Source of the DNA: Gilliamella sp. wkB308 | GTDB taxonomy: Bacteria; Pseudomonadota; Gammaproteobacteria; Enterobacterales; Orbaceae | Direction of reading: 5' to 3' | Length of the DNA: 64,000 nt | Assembly: GCF_001690185.1 (NCBI RefSeq) | Contig: NZ_LZGN01000035.1 | Span: 1 to 64,000, forward strand | Shown: piece after piece, positions 56,925 through 64,000 of the stretch | Position numbering within the stretch: the first letter of the stretch is position 1 | How the letters are laid out: every line of letters begins with the position of its first letter | Notes under the pieces: generated by a model | The model's database searches: none | What the model saw: the letters and a program-made list of their open reading frames with translations, nothing else | What the model was told of the DNA's origin: nothing | Program-made: the position numbers and the translations under genes

Positions 56925-58016
56925 TTATGTACTTTGAGCCAATAAAGATAGCAAACACTCTTTAATTCTCATGTTTGCTTGACTTAAATCAATCGTACAA
57001 AAAAATAGCTGATGATTTTGAATGGTAGTATATTCATTAATCGATTGATTTGTTGTTGGATATAACAGCATACCTGATGCAGAATAGGATAATCGGTCAT
57101 CACTTCTTTCTTGACTTCTTACATAAGCATAAAGTTGGTACAAATGATCTGTCTTAAAAGAAAATTTGTTATGATTAAAAATTGAGGTACATTTAGTATC
57201 CACAATTAAGCGAGAATGAGTTTTGTTATTTTCTATAATTAAATCGGTGATCATTTCTGGCATAAACTGTCCAATGTTGTCCGTCGATTGGGTACATTGC
57301 CATTTAAACCTTTTTCCCGACTCGATTTGCCATTCATTTGGATCGAGATTAACCCGATAAAAACCAATTACCGCTTTCTCAAATAATGCTCTTAACCACT
57401 GATCAGTTTTCTCCAACGTATTAAGTGTTTCTTTACCGAATAATTCTGTTGGAATAGATAAACTATGAACCAATTTAGCCACCGAAACTAATAGATTATC
57501 ATGAGGATTTGATCGATTGAACTGATCGATAACAGGGTTGTAATAGTTAGATTTACCGATTTTTAACTCTTTAAAACGATTGGTTATTTGTTTGCATTGC
57601 TTAATCAATTTATCATTATTTAATTGCCTTAATAAAACATGAGCAGCACCATGAATATATTGATTTTTGGGTGTATTATTTGTTAATCCATCATATCGAC
57701 AATGGATTTTACCTTTTTCAAGTAATAATTTACGTGCGGTTATTAAATAATCAATTTTCCCTCTAACACGTGTTAAAACTTGCTTTTTAGGTTGATAACT
57801 GTTAGATAATGAATAACGCAATCCTTTGTGTACTGCCTTGCAATAAATCTCAGCAGCCAGCTCAACAATTTTTTCAGGATTTTCTTCAAAATTTATTCGC
57901 TGCTGTTTATCAAGCTCTTTATAATAATCTGATGCATACAATAAAAGTAACCATATGTTTTTAATAGGTATTTTATTTAATGTGGTATTTTGTCTTGTTG
58001 TCGATTCAGTATTCAT
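56925..58016 (-). CDS. mcrC: McrC, nuclease subunit of McrBC
   Basis: 363 residues. N-terminal beta-rich domain (PIKNIWLLLLYASDYYKEL), then a PD-(D/E)XK nuclease near residues 255-275, with FMPEMITDLII supplying Asp and SRLIVDTKCTSIF as the (E/D)xK element. McrC joins McrB to cut DNA that carries modified cytosine. It starts 5 bases after mcrB, so the two are one operon. Confidence 0.92.
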   Translation of the reverse strand: MNTESTTRQNTTLNKIPIKNIWLLLLYASDYYKELDKQQRINFEENPEKIVELAAEIYCKAVHKGLRYSLSNSYQPKKQVLTRVRGKIDYLITARKLLLEKGKIHCRYDGLTNNTPKNQYIHGAAHVLLRQLNNDKLIKQCKQITNRFKELKIGKSNYYNPVIDQFNRSNPHDNLLVSVAKLVHSLSIPTELFGKETLNTLEKTDQWLRALFEKAVIGFYRVNLDPNEWQIESGKRFKWQCTQSTDNIGQFMPEMITDLIIENNKTHSRLIVDTKCTSIFNHNKFSFKTDHLYQLYAYVRSQERSDDRLSYSASGMLLYPTTNQSINEYTTIQNHQLFFCTIDLSQANMRIKECLLSLLAQST

Positions 58017-58021
58017 TGAAA

Positions 58022-60442
58022 TTATTTATATGCAATCTTAATAAGTTTCATTGCTTTGTTAAGTTTATCTTTTTCATCAAACCAATACTCTTCCAATAAA
58101 GGTTTAATTTCTGTATCAATAATATTTTGATACCAAACTAAACCTTCACTTTTCGGTATAGCTCTATGATGAGTTAAATAACTATGACCAATAGCAAAAG
58201 CACTTCCTAACATTCTATCTTGAGCAATGAATTCATTTAATTCATTCATTCTTTCTCTTATTTCTTCTAAAAGCTTACTATTGAGCCCTGTTTTTTTAAT
58301 CATATAGCGTAACCATTTTTCTGAAAAATTAGGATCTAAAGTAAAAAACGCAAAACGTCGACGTAATGCAAAATCGACTAATGCTAAAGATCGATCCGCT
58401 ATATTCATCGTACCAATGACATATAAGTTATCGGGAATATATATTCCGTTTTCTTGTTCACGGCGATAGGTCAATTCTAATGCTTCACTCGGTATTCGCT
58501 TATCAGCTTCAAGCAGCGTTAGCATTTCACCAAAAATCTGTGCCGGATTACCTCGATTAATTTCTTCAATAACCATAACATATTTAGATTGAGGATCATT
58601 TCTGGCTTGATGAATTATCTCCAAAAATGGACCATCGATCAGCGCTAACTTACCTTCACTGGTAGGGCGAAAACCACGAATAAAATCTTCATAAGATAGA
58701 TTAGGATGAAATTGAATTGCTCGAATATTATTTGAATCTTTATAACCAATAATAATATTAGCTAACCTTTTAGCTAACCAAGTTTTACCTGTACCAGGCG
58801 GGCCTTGTAAAATGATATTTTTCTTTTTTGTTATACTGGATATCATTTGTTGCAATTGCTGTTTATCGATAAAACAGTCTTCTTGAATTAAATTTTTTAA
58901 TGTATAAGGATGCCTAACAAATAATGGATCATCAATTAATGGTGCATCAATATCTGGTTCATTTTCCATGATTTCTCCTCTTTTTCCATCAATATTATGA
59001 TTAAGTAACCGATATTTACCATTCCCCAAAAACTGAAAAAATTTTTTATCTTTCATTCGTTGTAAAGTGTAAGTTAACAAGTTACTTGTAACTCTATTAT
59101 TTGGAAATTCCTCCTCAAGTTGTTGTCCGTATTTATCCAGCAACTCTTTACAATTAAAAACATTACTTCCGTTATCTTGGCAAAGCTCTTGGATGAATTG
59201 TAATAATATAATTTGCCATTGATTATTAGATGCTAAATTTTCATTAATTAATGTGCGATTTTCATATTTACGTAGTGCAGTGAAATAAAGCTCAGGAAAA
59301 GAGTGAATAGGAAAGTAATCTTCGTTAAATCTCATTGCTAAATCATCGAGCAATTTTAGGTAAACATTACCATTAAAATGCTCTTTAGATAATCGATCAT
59401 CTTTTATCAACTCCAATTCATCAGTAAGATAAGTTTTTGAAGCCTTATCCAATACGACATAGGCGTGAGGACGAATCCAAAATAAACCACTTGTTAATTG
59501 CCATGGAAAATATGACTGCGACATGATCAAGTCAAATTTTTGTTCAAACTCATCTCGATAGTTTTCATCAGCATTAGAAAACTTCAGTGCAGTAGCATAA
59601 AATTCCCACAAATTATCAATCTCTTGTTGTTGATTTTCAGAGTTGGTAAAAAACCAAGACAATTGATTATTAAGTAATGGTATGCCCTCAAAAGAGTTAG
59701 GGACGGATTCTTCAATATTAAGAAATTCAGCCCACTTTTTTGCAATTTCTATTCTTGTCGTTTCTTTAATATGTCGATTAAATGTTCCTAATGCAGTAAA
59801 TGGACAAATATCCTGTAAACCTTTATCGAGTAAATAAGAAAGCTTAAACTCGGTGGCCAGCTGATTGACAAATTCCATTAATATTGAACGTTTGCTTTTG
59901 TCTAGATAAATTAATAAATTATCTGCAATAGCTTCATAAAAACGTACCCAACTGAACAATTGGGTACGATTGGCAACATCACCATAACGTGATCGCCAAT
60001 AAGGCGCATTCCGAAAATAGTCAATATCCTGTGGTTCATTATAGAAAGTAAAATTGATTAATTGTTTTGATAACCATTCATCATCTTTAACACTCCAAAT
60101 AGTGGCTATATTGGTATAGAAAAACCATTTTTTATTTAGATTCCCTTTTTGCCAATTAACTTTTAATAACTTTCCATCACCATAATTTTTTGTCACAATG
60201 CCGGTTGCTTTAATCTCCATGACCGAAACAGCTTGACCTTTATTATCAAAAGGTAAATTCTTTTTTAAGTTATAAGTGGATTTAATCGCAACTCGATCAC
60301 CAACTGAAATGGTACGTACGGTATTTAAGTATTTATTATCGTAACCATTTTCCCAAATACCTAATCTAACAAAACGTTCTGTTTGGTCTTCACCACCATT
60401 AAACTTAGCGCTTAAAAACCAATATGTTTTTATTGCTTCCAA
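58022..60442 (-). CDS. mcrB: McrB, AAA+ GTPase of McrBC
   Basis: 806 residues from TTG 60442, chosen because AAAGGA lies 6 bases upstream; TTG 60457 would add five residues. The N-terminal ~125 residues look like an EVE/PUA-type modified-base recognition domain (SAKFNGGEDQTERFVRLGIW). A long middle region separates it from the AAA+ core with Walker A LQGPPGTGKTWLAKRL near 543, VMVIEEINRGNPAQIFGEML and the McrB signature GTMNIADRSLALVDFALRRR. It translocates DNA with GTP and drives cleavage by McrC. The long middle is characteristic of type IV relatives other than the E. coli K-12 form. Confidence 0.92.
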   Translation of the reverse strand: MEAIKTYWFLSAKFNGGEDQTERFVRLGIWENGYDNKYLNTVRTISVGDRVAIKSTYNLKKNLPFDNKGQAVSVMEIKATGIVTKNYGDGKLLKVNWQKGNLNKKWFFYTNIATIWSVKDDEWLSKQLINFTFYNEPQDIDYFRNAPYWRSRYGDVANRTQLFSWVRFYEAIADNLLIYLDKSKRSILMEFVNQLATEFKLSYLLDKGLQDICPFTALGTFNRHIKETTRIEIAKKWAEFLNIEESVPNSFEGIPLLNNQLSWFFTNSENQQQEIDNLWEFYATALKFSNADENYRDEFEQKFDLIMSQSYFPWQLTSGLFWIRPHAYVVLDKASKTYLTDELELIKDDRLSKEHFNGNVYLKLLDDLAMRFNEDYFPIHSFPELYFTALRKYENRTLINENLASNNQWQIILLQFIQELCQDNGSNVFNCKELLDKYGQQLEEEFPNNRVTSNLLTYTLQRMKDKKFFQFLGNGKYRLLNHNIDGKRGEIMENEPDIDAPLIDDPLFVRHPYTLKNLIQEDCFIDKQQLQQMISSITKKKNIILQGPPGTGKTWLAKRLANIIIGYKDSNNIRAIQFHPNLSYEDFIRGFRPTSEGKLALIDGPFLEIIHQARNDPQSKYVMVIEEINRGNPAQIFGEMLTLLEADKRIPSEALELTYRREQENGIYIPDNLYVIGTMNIADRSLALVDFALRRRFAFFTLDPNFSEKWLRYMIKKTGLNSKLLEEIRERMNELNEFIAQDRMLGSAFAIGHSYLTHHRAIPKSEGLVWYQNIIDTEIKPLLEEYWFDEKDKLNKAMKLIKIAYK

Positions 60443-60640
60443 TATTTTTCCTTTCAAAAGTAGATAATCTATTGTAAAGATAAATTTTAGAAACGAAGTT
60501 TAACTTAAAACAAGATAAAAAAGTGAACAAATCTAATTAAATATGTGATACAGGTCAAATTTTCAAAAAAAATACTTAAATAACCATTAATATCATTAAA
60601 TATAATTGACAAAAAATAGCTTTTTATTCATGTTAAAAAC

Positions 60641-60976
60641 CTATTTCTTAACACACTGCCTTAACTTATAAGCACTTCCCCACTCTAACATGGCGTCATG
60701 CACTTGTTTTAAACTTTGTCCAACATCGGTTAAAGTATATTCCACTTTCGGTGGTACTTGGGCATAGACTTTGCGATGAATTAATCCGTTTTTTTCCATG
60801 GCACGTAGGTGCTGGGTTAACACTTTTTGCGATATTCCGTCTAAGGATTTTTTTAATTCTCCAAAGCGTTTTGTACCTGTTAATAAATCACGAACAATTA
60901 AGACTTTCCATTTATCGCCCATTAACATAAGCGTAGTTTCGACTGGACAAGGGGGTAAATTTTCATTGAGAGACAT
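60641..60976 (-). CDS. HxlR-family transcriptional regulator
   Basis: A 111-residue winged-helix regulator of the HxlR type: CPVETTLMLMGDKWKVLIVRD at the N-terminus, where the Cys can act as a redox or aldehyde sensor, then RFGELKKSLDGISQKVLTQHLR and EWGSAYKLRQ at the end. It is divergent from an NAD(P)-binding protein gene, which it probably controls. The 60443-60640 and 60977-61163 gaps are AT-rich with no gene seen. Confidence 0.92.
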   Translation of the reverse strand: MSLNENLPPCPVETTLMLMGDKWKVLIVRDLLTGTKRFGELKKSLDGISQKVLTQHLRAMEKNGLIHRKVYAQVPPKVEYTLTDVGQSLKQVHDAMLEWGSAYKLRQCVKK

Positions 60977-61163
60977 ATTAAAAATCCTTTAAATTCAATT
61001 ATAGTATTAATTTGGTAACTATATTACTGTTTAGTACCTACTTTACAATAGATACTTAGAATATTAATCTAAAAACATTCATTACTTAAAGATTTTTCTT
61101 AACATAACCTAAAACCAGAATCCAACAATATTATTAAATTGAAAAGAATAAAGGAGTAAAAAG

Positions 61164-61799
61164 ATGAAAATAGCTGTTATTGGTGCAAGTGGTAAATCTG
61201 GCAGTCTGATAGTTAAAGAAGCAATTGCACGTGGGCATGATGTGACGGCAATTGTCCGTAATCCAAATTCTCATGTTAATCCTAATGCAAAAATCTTAGT
61301 TAAAGATCTGTTTGATCTGACTTATGAAGATTTGAAACCTTTTGATGTTATTGTCGATGCATTTGCAACATGGAGCCTTGAATCACTTCCTCAACATCAA
61401 ACTAGTTTAAAACATTTAACCGATATTTTAAGCGGTAAACCTAACCGTTTATTAGTTGTTGGTGGTGCAGGTAGTTTATATGTCAATCCTGAACATACTG
61501 TTCGTTTAGTTGATACACCGGAATTTCCAGAAGAGTTTAAACCATTAGCTAATAATATGGCTAAAGCGCTCGATGAATTAAAAAAATGTCAGGATGTGAA
61601 CTGGACTTACTTAAGCCCAGCTATTGAGTTCATTGCCGATGGCGCAAGAACAGGTCACTACAAAGCAGGCGGTGAACAGGTCTTATTCAACACTCAAGGA
61701 AAAAGCCAAATTAGCTATGCTGATTATGCCATAGCCATGGTTGATGAAGCAGAAAATGCCAAACACATTAAACAACGTTTTACAGTAGTGACAGAATAA
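61164..61799 (+). CDS. NAD(P)-binding (NmrA/YwnB-like) protein
   Basis: 211 residues with a Rossmann start KIAVIGASGKSGSLIVKEAI, GXXGXXG-type binding loop and VVGGAGSLYV. It belongs to the atypical SDR/NmrA-like group that often lies beside an HxlR regulator and is induced by quinones or aldehydes; the substrate here is unknown. An AAGGAG box precedes ATG 61164. Confidence 0.9.
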   Translation: MKIAVIGASGKSGSLIVKEAIARGHDVTAIVRNPNSHVNPNAKILVKDLFDLTYEDLKPFDVIVDAFATWSLESLPQHQTSLKHLTDILSGKPNRLLVVGGAGSLYVNPEHTVRLVDTPEFPEEFKPLANNMAKALDELKKCQDVNWTYLSPAIEFIADGARTGHYKAGGEQVLFNTQGKSQISYADYAIAMVDEAENAKHIKQRFTVVTE

Positions 61800-61815
61800 G
61801 ATAAAAATCTATTTT

Positions 61816-61863
61816 ATATAGTGAACAGCTAATGCCTGTTCACTATATGATAGCGCTTTTTAT
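61816..61863. terminator. Terminator between convergent genes
   Basis: ATATAGTGAACAG (61816-61828) and CTGTTCACTATAT (61836-61848) form a perfect 13-bp stem with a CTAATGC loop, followed after a few bases by TTTTTAT. It serves the NAD(P)-binding gene and possibly flhA from the other side. Confidence 0.7.
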
Positions 61864-61906
61864 TGCTGAATTTTCAATTTAAGCGTGATTAATCAAATTA
61901 CTGGTA

Positions 61907-63994
61907 CTATTCTACACCAATTTGACAAGTCATTTTGATTTCTCGATTATCCGTGATTTCTAAGTTTGACAATACCACAAGCTGTGGAAAATGGGGTCTT
62001 AAAAATTGTGAAAGCATCGGTCTTAATGTGTGGTTAACCAAAAGTACAGGCGGTGCACCAATGGCATCTTGCTGATTTAAAGCCTGCTTAACTTGTTGAA
62101 TAATATGATCCGCTAATCCCGGCTCAACATTACTGGTATTTTGGAGTGCTTGTAACAACAATCGCTCCAAATTCACATTTAAACCAATGACATTAATTGC
62201 TCCATTGCCCGGAAACCATTGTTGTGTTATCACTCTTCCTAATGCTATTCGCACTAAGCTAAGTAATTGATAAGCATCGTTTTGATTTGGTGCATGTTCA
62301 CTTATGGTTTCGATAATTGTGCGCATATCACGTATTGACACTTTTTCGGCAATTAAATTTTGGAGTATTTTATGAAAAGTCGTTAACGTAATAACGCCCG
62401 GTATAAAATCCTCCACCAATTTTGGAATATCTTGTTTAACATGATCCAGTAACTCTTGTGTTTCCACTCGTCCTAATAAATCACTGGCGAACTGTTGTAA
62501 CAAATGATTAAAATGCGTCGCAATCATGGTGCTGGTATCAACAACGGTATAACCTAAGATTTGAGCATTTTCTTTATTGCTAGCATCTATCCATACCGCA
62601 GGCAAACCAAAAGCAGGCTCGGTAGTGGCTATTCCGTCAATGGTTTCTGCCACATTACCCGGATTAATCGCTAACCATTTGTTATTTACGATTTCACCTT
62701 TCCCTATTTCCCCCCCTTTTATAAACAACTTATATTGATAAGGGGCAAGAGATAAATTATCTCGAATATGAACTTGAGGTGGCAAAAAACCAAACGTTTG
62801 AGCAAACTTTTTCCGTAAACTGCGTATCCGACCCAATAATTCACCATTCTGAGTCTGATCTACCATAGGAATTAACCCATACCCCACTTCCATTGCTAAA
62901 ATATCTTCAATACTGACATCCGACCAAGATGCTTCAATATTACTGGGTGTCGTCGCTTGCGTATCAACTTGCTTAGTGCTGGCAGTCGTATCATTTTTTT
63001 TCTGCTTGTTAATCCACCAAGAAAGCAAAATTAATATTGCAGTAAACAGTAAAAACACCAGATTTGGCATACCCGGAATCAAACCCAATAATCCAATGAC
63101 AACCGCAGTCAAGATTAATACTTGTGGATTTTTAAACAACTGGTTTAGCATCTGTTCACTGATGTTTTCTTGTGATGTGACTCTTGTCACGATCACGCCA
63201 GCAGCCGTTGAAATAATTAAAGAAGGGATTTGAGCAACCAGACCATCACCAATAGTTAATAATACATACGTTTGCCCCGCATCCGCTAGTGCCATACCAT
63301 GTTGTACGACCCCAACTAACAGCCCGCCGATAATGGTAATTGCCATTATCAATAAGCCAGCAATGGCATCACCCCGAACAAATTTACTTGCCCCGTCCAT
63401 TGAACCATAAAAATCGGCTTCTTGGGTGACTTCGGCTCGGCGTGCTTTGGCTTCGTCTTCACCAATTAATCCAGCATTAAGATCCGCATCAATAGCCATT
63501 TGCTTACCGGGCATACCATCTAACGCAAAGCGAGCCCCGACTTCGGCTATTCGCCCGGCCCCTTTGGTGATAACCATAAAATTAATAATCACCAAAATGA
63601 TAAAAACTACAATACCTATCGCAAAATTACCACCTACCAGAAAATGACCAAAGGCTTCAATCACCCGACCTGCGGCATTACTGCCAGTATGGCCTTTTAA
63701 CAGAACAACCCGCGTTGAGGCAACATTTAATGACAAGCGTAATAAAGTCGCAAACAGTAACACAGTTGGAAAAGCCGCAAAATCAAGTACACGCTTAGTA
63801 AACAATGCCACAATCAAAATAATGATTGATAACGCAATATTGAAGGTAAAAAACAGGTCTAACATAAATGCAGGTAAAGGTAATACCATCATTGAAAGAA
63901 TCAATAAAATCAGCAGTGGACCTGCTAAAATCTGATAATGCCCTTTTTTAAGCCCATTGGTTGATAAAAACGAAACTATTTTATTTTTAATCAT
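61907..63994 (-). CDS. flhA: Flagellar type III export gate protein FlhA
   Basis: A full-length 695-residue FlhA with about eight membrane segments in residues ~20-325, the conserved FHIPEP-type loop (LDGMPGKQMAIDADLNAG, GEDEAKARRAEV) and a large cytoplasmic export-platform domain from ~350. It forms the nonameric ring that binds flagellar substrates and chaperones. The start lies 6 bases from the window edge, so flhB and other flagellar genes should follow outside. It implies a flagellum or a related export apparatus in this organism. Confidence 0.96.
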   Translation of the reverse strand: MIKNKIVSFLSTNGLKKGHYQILAGPLLILLILSMMVLPLPAFMLDLFFTFNIALSIIILIVALFTKRVLDFAAFPTVLLFATLLRLSLNVASTRVVLLKGHTGSNAAGRVIEAFGHFLVGGNFAIGIVVFIILVIINFMVITKGAGRIAEVGARFALDGMPGKQMAIDADLNAGLIGEDEAKARRAEVTQEADFYGSMDGASKFVRGDAIAGLLIMAITIIGGLLVGVVQHGMALADAGQTYVLLTIGDGLVAQIPSLIISTAAGVIVTRVTSQENISEQMLNQLFKNPQVLILTAVVIGLLGLIPGMPNLVFLLFTAILILLSWWINKQKKNDTTASTKQVDTQATTPSNIEASWSDVSIEDILAMEVGYGLIPMVDQTQNGELLGRIRSLRKKFAQTFGFLPPQVHIRDNLSLAPYQYKLFIKGGEIGKGEIVNNKWLAINPGNVAETIDGIATTEPAFGLPAVWIDASNKENAQILGYTVVDTSTMIATHFNHLLQQFASDLLGRVETQELLDHVKQDIPKLVEDFIPGVITLTTFHKILQNLIAEKVSIRDMRTIIETISEHAPNQNDAYQLLSLVRIALGRVITQQWFPGNGAINVIGLNVNLERLLLQALQNTSNVEPGLADHIIQQVKQALNQQDAIGAPPVLLVNHTLRPMLSQFLRPHFPQLVVLSNLEITDNREIKMTCQIGVE

Positions 63995-64000
63995 GTGATT

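Overview
The window is low-GC DNA from a gammaproteobacterium, most like the gut-symbiont family Orbaceae (Gilliamella and relatives). This is an inference from AT-rich codon use, enterobacterial-type housekeeping genes (alaA, tcdA, adhE, treBC/treR, flhA) and the conserved order tRNA-Thr, tRNA-Tyr, tRNA-Gly, tRNA-Thr, tuf. No 16S gene is present to confirm it.

Layout. 1-13.2 kb: a surface-protein locus. The 3' end of one DUF11/SdrD-B-like protein is followed by an outer-membrane beta-barrel protein and a 2,742-residue paralogue of the first. The two DUF11 genes share their last ~290 codons and the terminator behind them. 13.5-24 kb: core genes (alaA, an ACT/DUF711 pair, two small secreted proteins, tcdA, adhE, the four-tRNA-tuf operon). 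24.4-28.3 kb: a two-gene GHKL ATPase plus DNA methyltransferase module and a RadC-like JAB protein. 29-36.4 kb: a complete type I restriction system (hsdR, hsdM, hsdS) plus an unrecognised gene. 36.4-41.5 kb: an RNA-repair locus. RtcR is divergent from a textbook sigma-54 promoter whose leader carries a complete tRNA-like cloverleaf, followed by a slipin and RtcB. 41.6-48.2 kb: two unknown genes, a three-gene ABC-3C conflict system, a second RadC-like gene and a displaced toxin tip with a membrane partner. 48.4-50.2 kb: two RlaP-family nucleotidyltransferases that probably belong functionally to the RNA-repair locus. 51.7-56 kb: treC, treB and treR with clear TreR and CRP sites. 56.9-60.4 kb: mcrC and mcrB. 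60.6-64 kb: an HxlR regulator, an NAD(P)-binding protein and flhA.

The middle of the window (24-61 kb) is a defence/conflict island built into a core backbone. Two 953-bp direct repeats (27827-28779 and 46626-47578, equal length, no net indel seen) flank the hsd, rtc and ABC-3C genes and mark a ~18.8-kb unit that could be lost or duplicated by recombination. A frameshifted hxlR remnant on one side of mcrBC and an intact hxlR on the other suggest a similar history there.

The observation most worth pursuing is the RtcR/sigma-54 leader RNA. It holds a 73-nt cloverleaf with canonical arm lengths but no encoded CCA, enclosed by a possible long-range stem. It resembles the bacterial Y-RNA (Yrl) tRNA mimics of rsr-yrl-rtcBA operons, but lies in front of a slipin instead of a Ro/Rsr gene.
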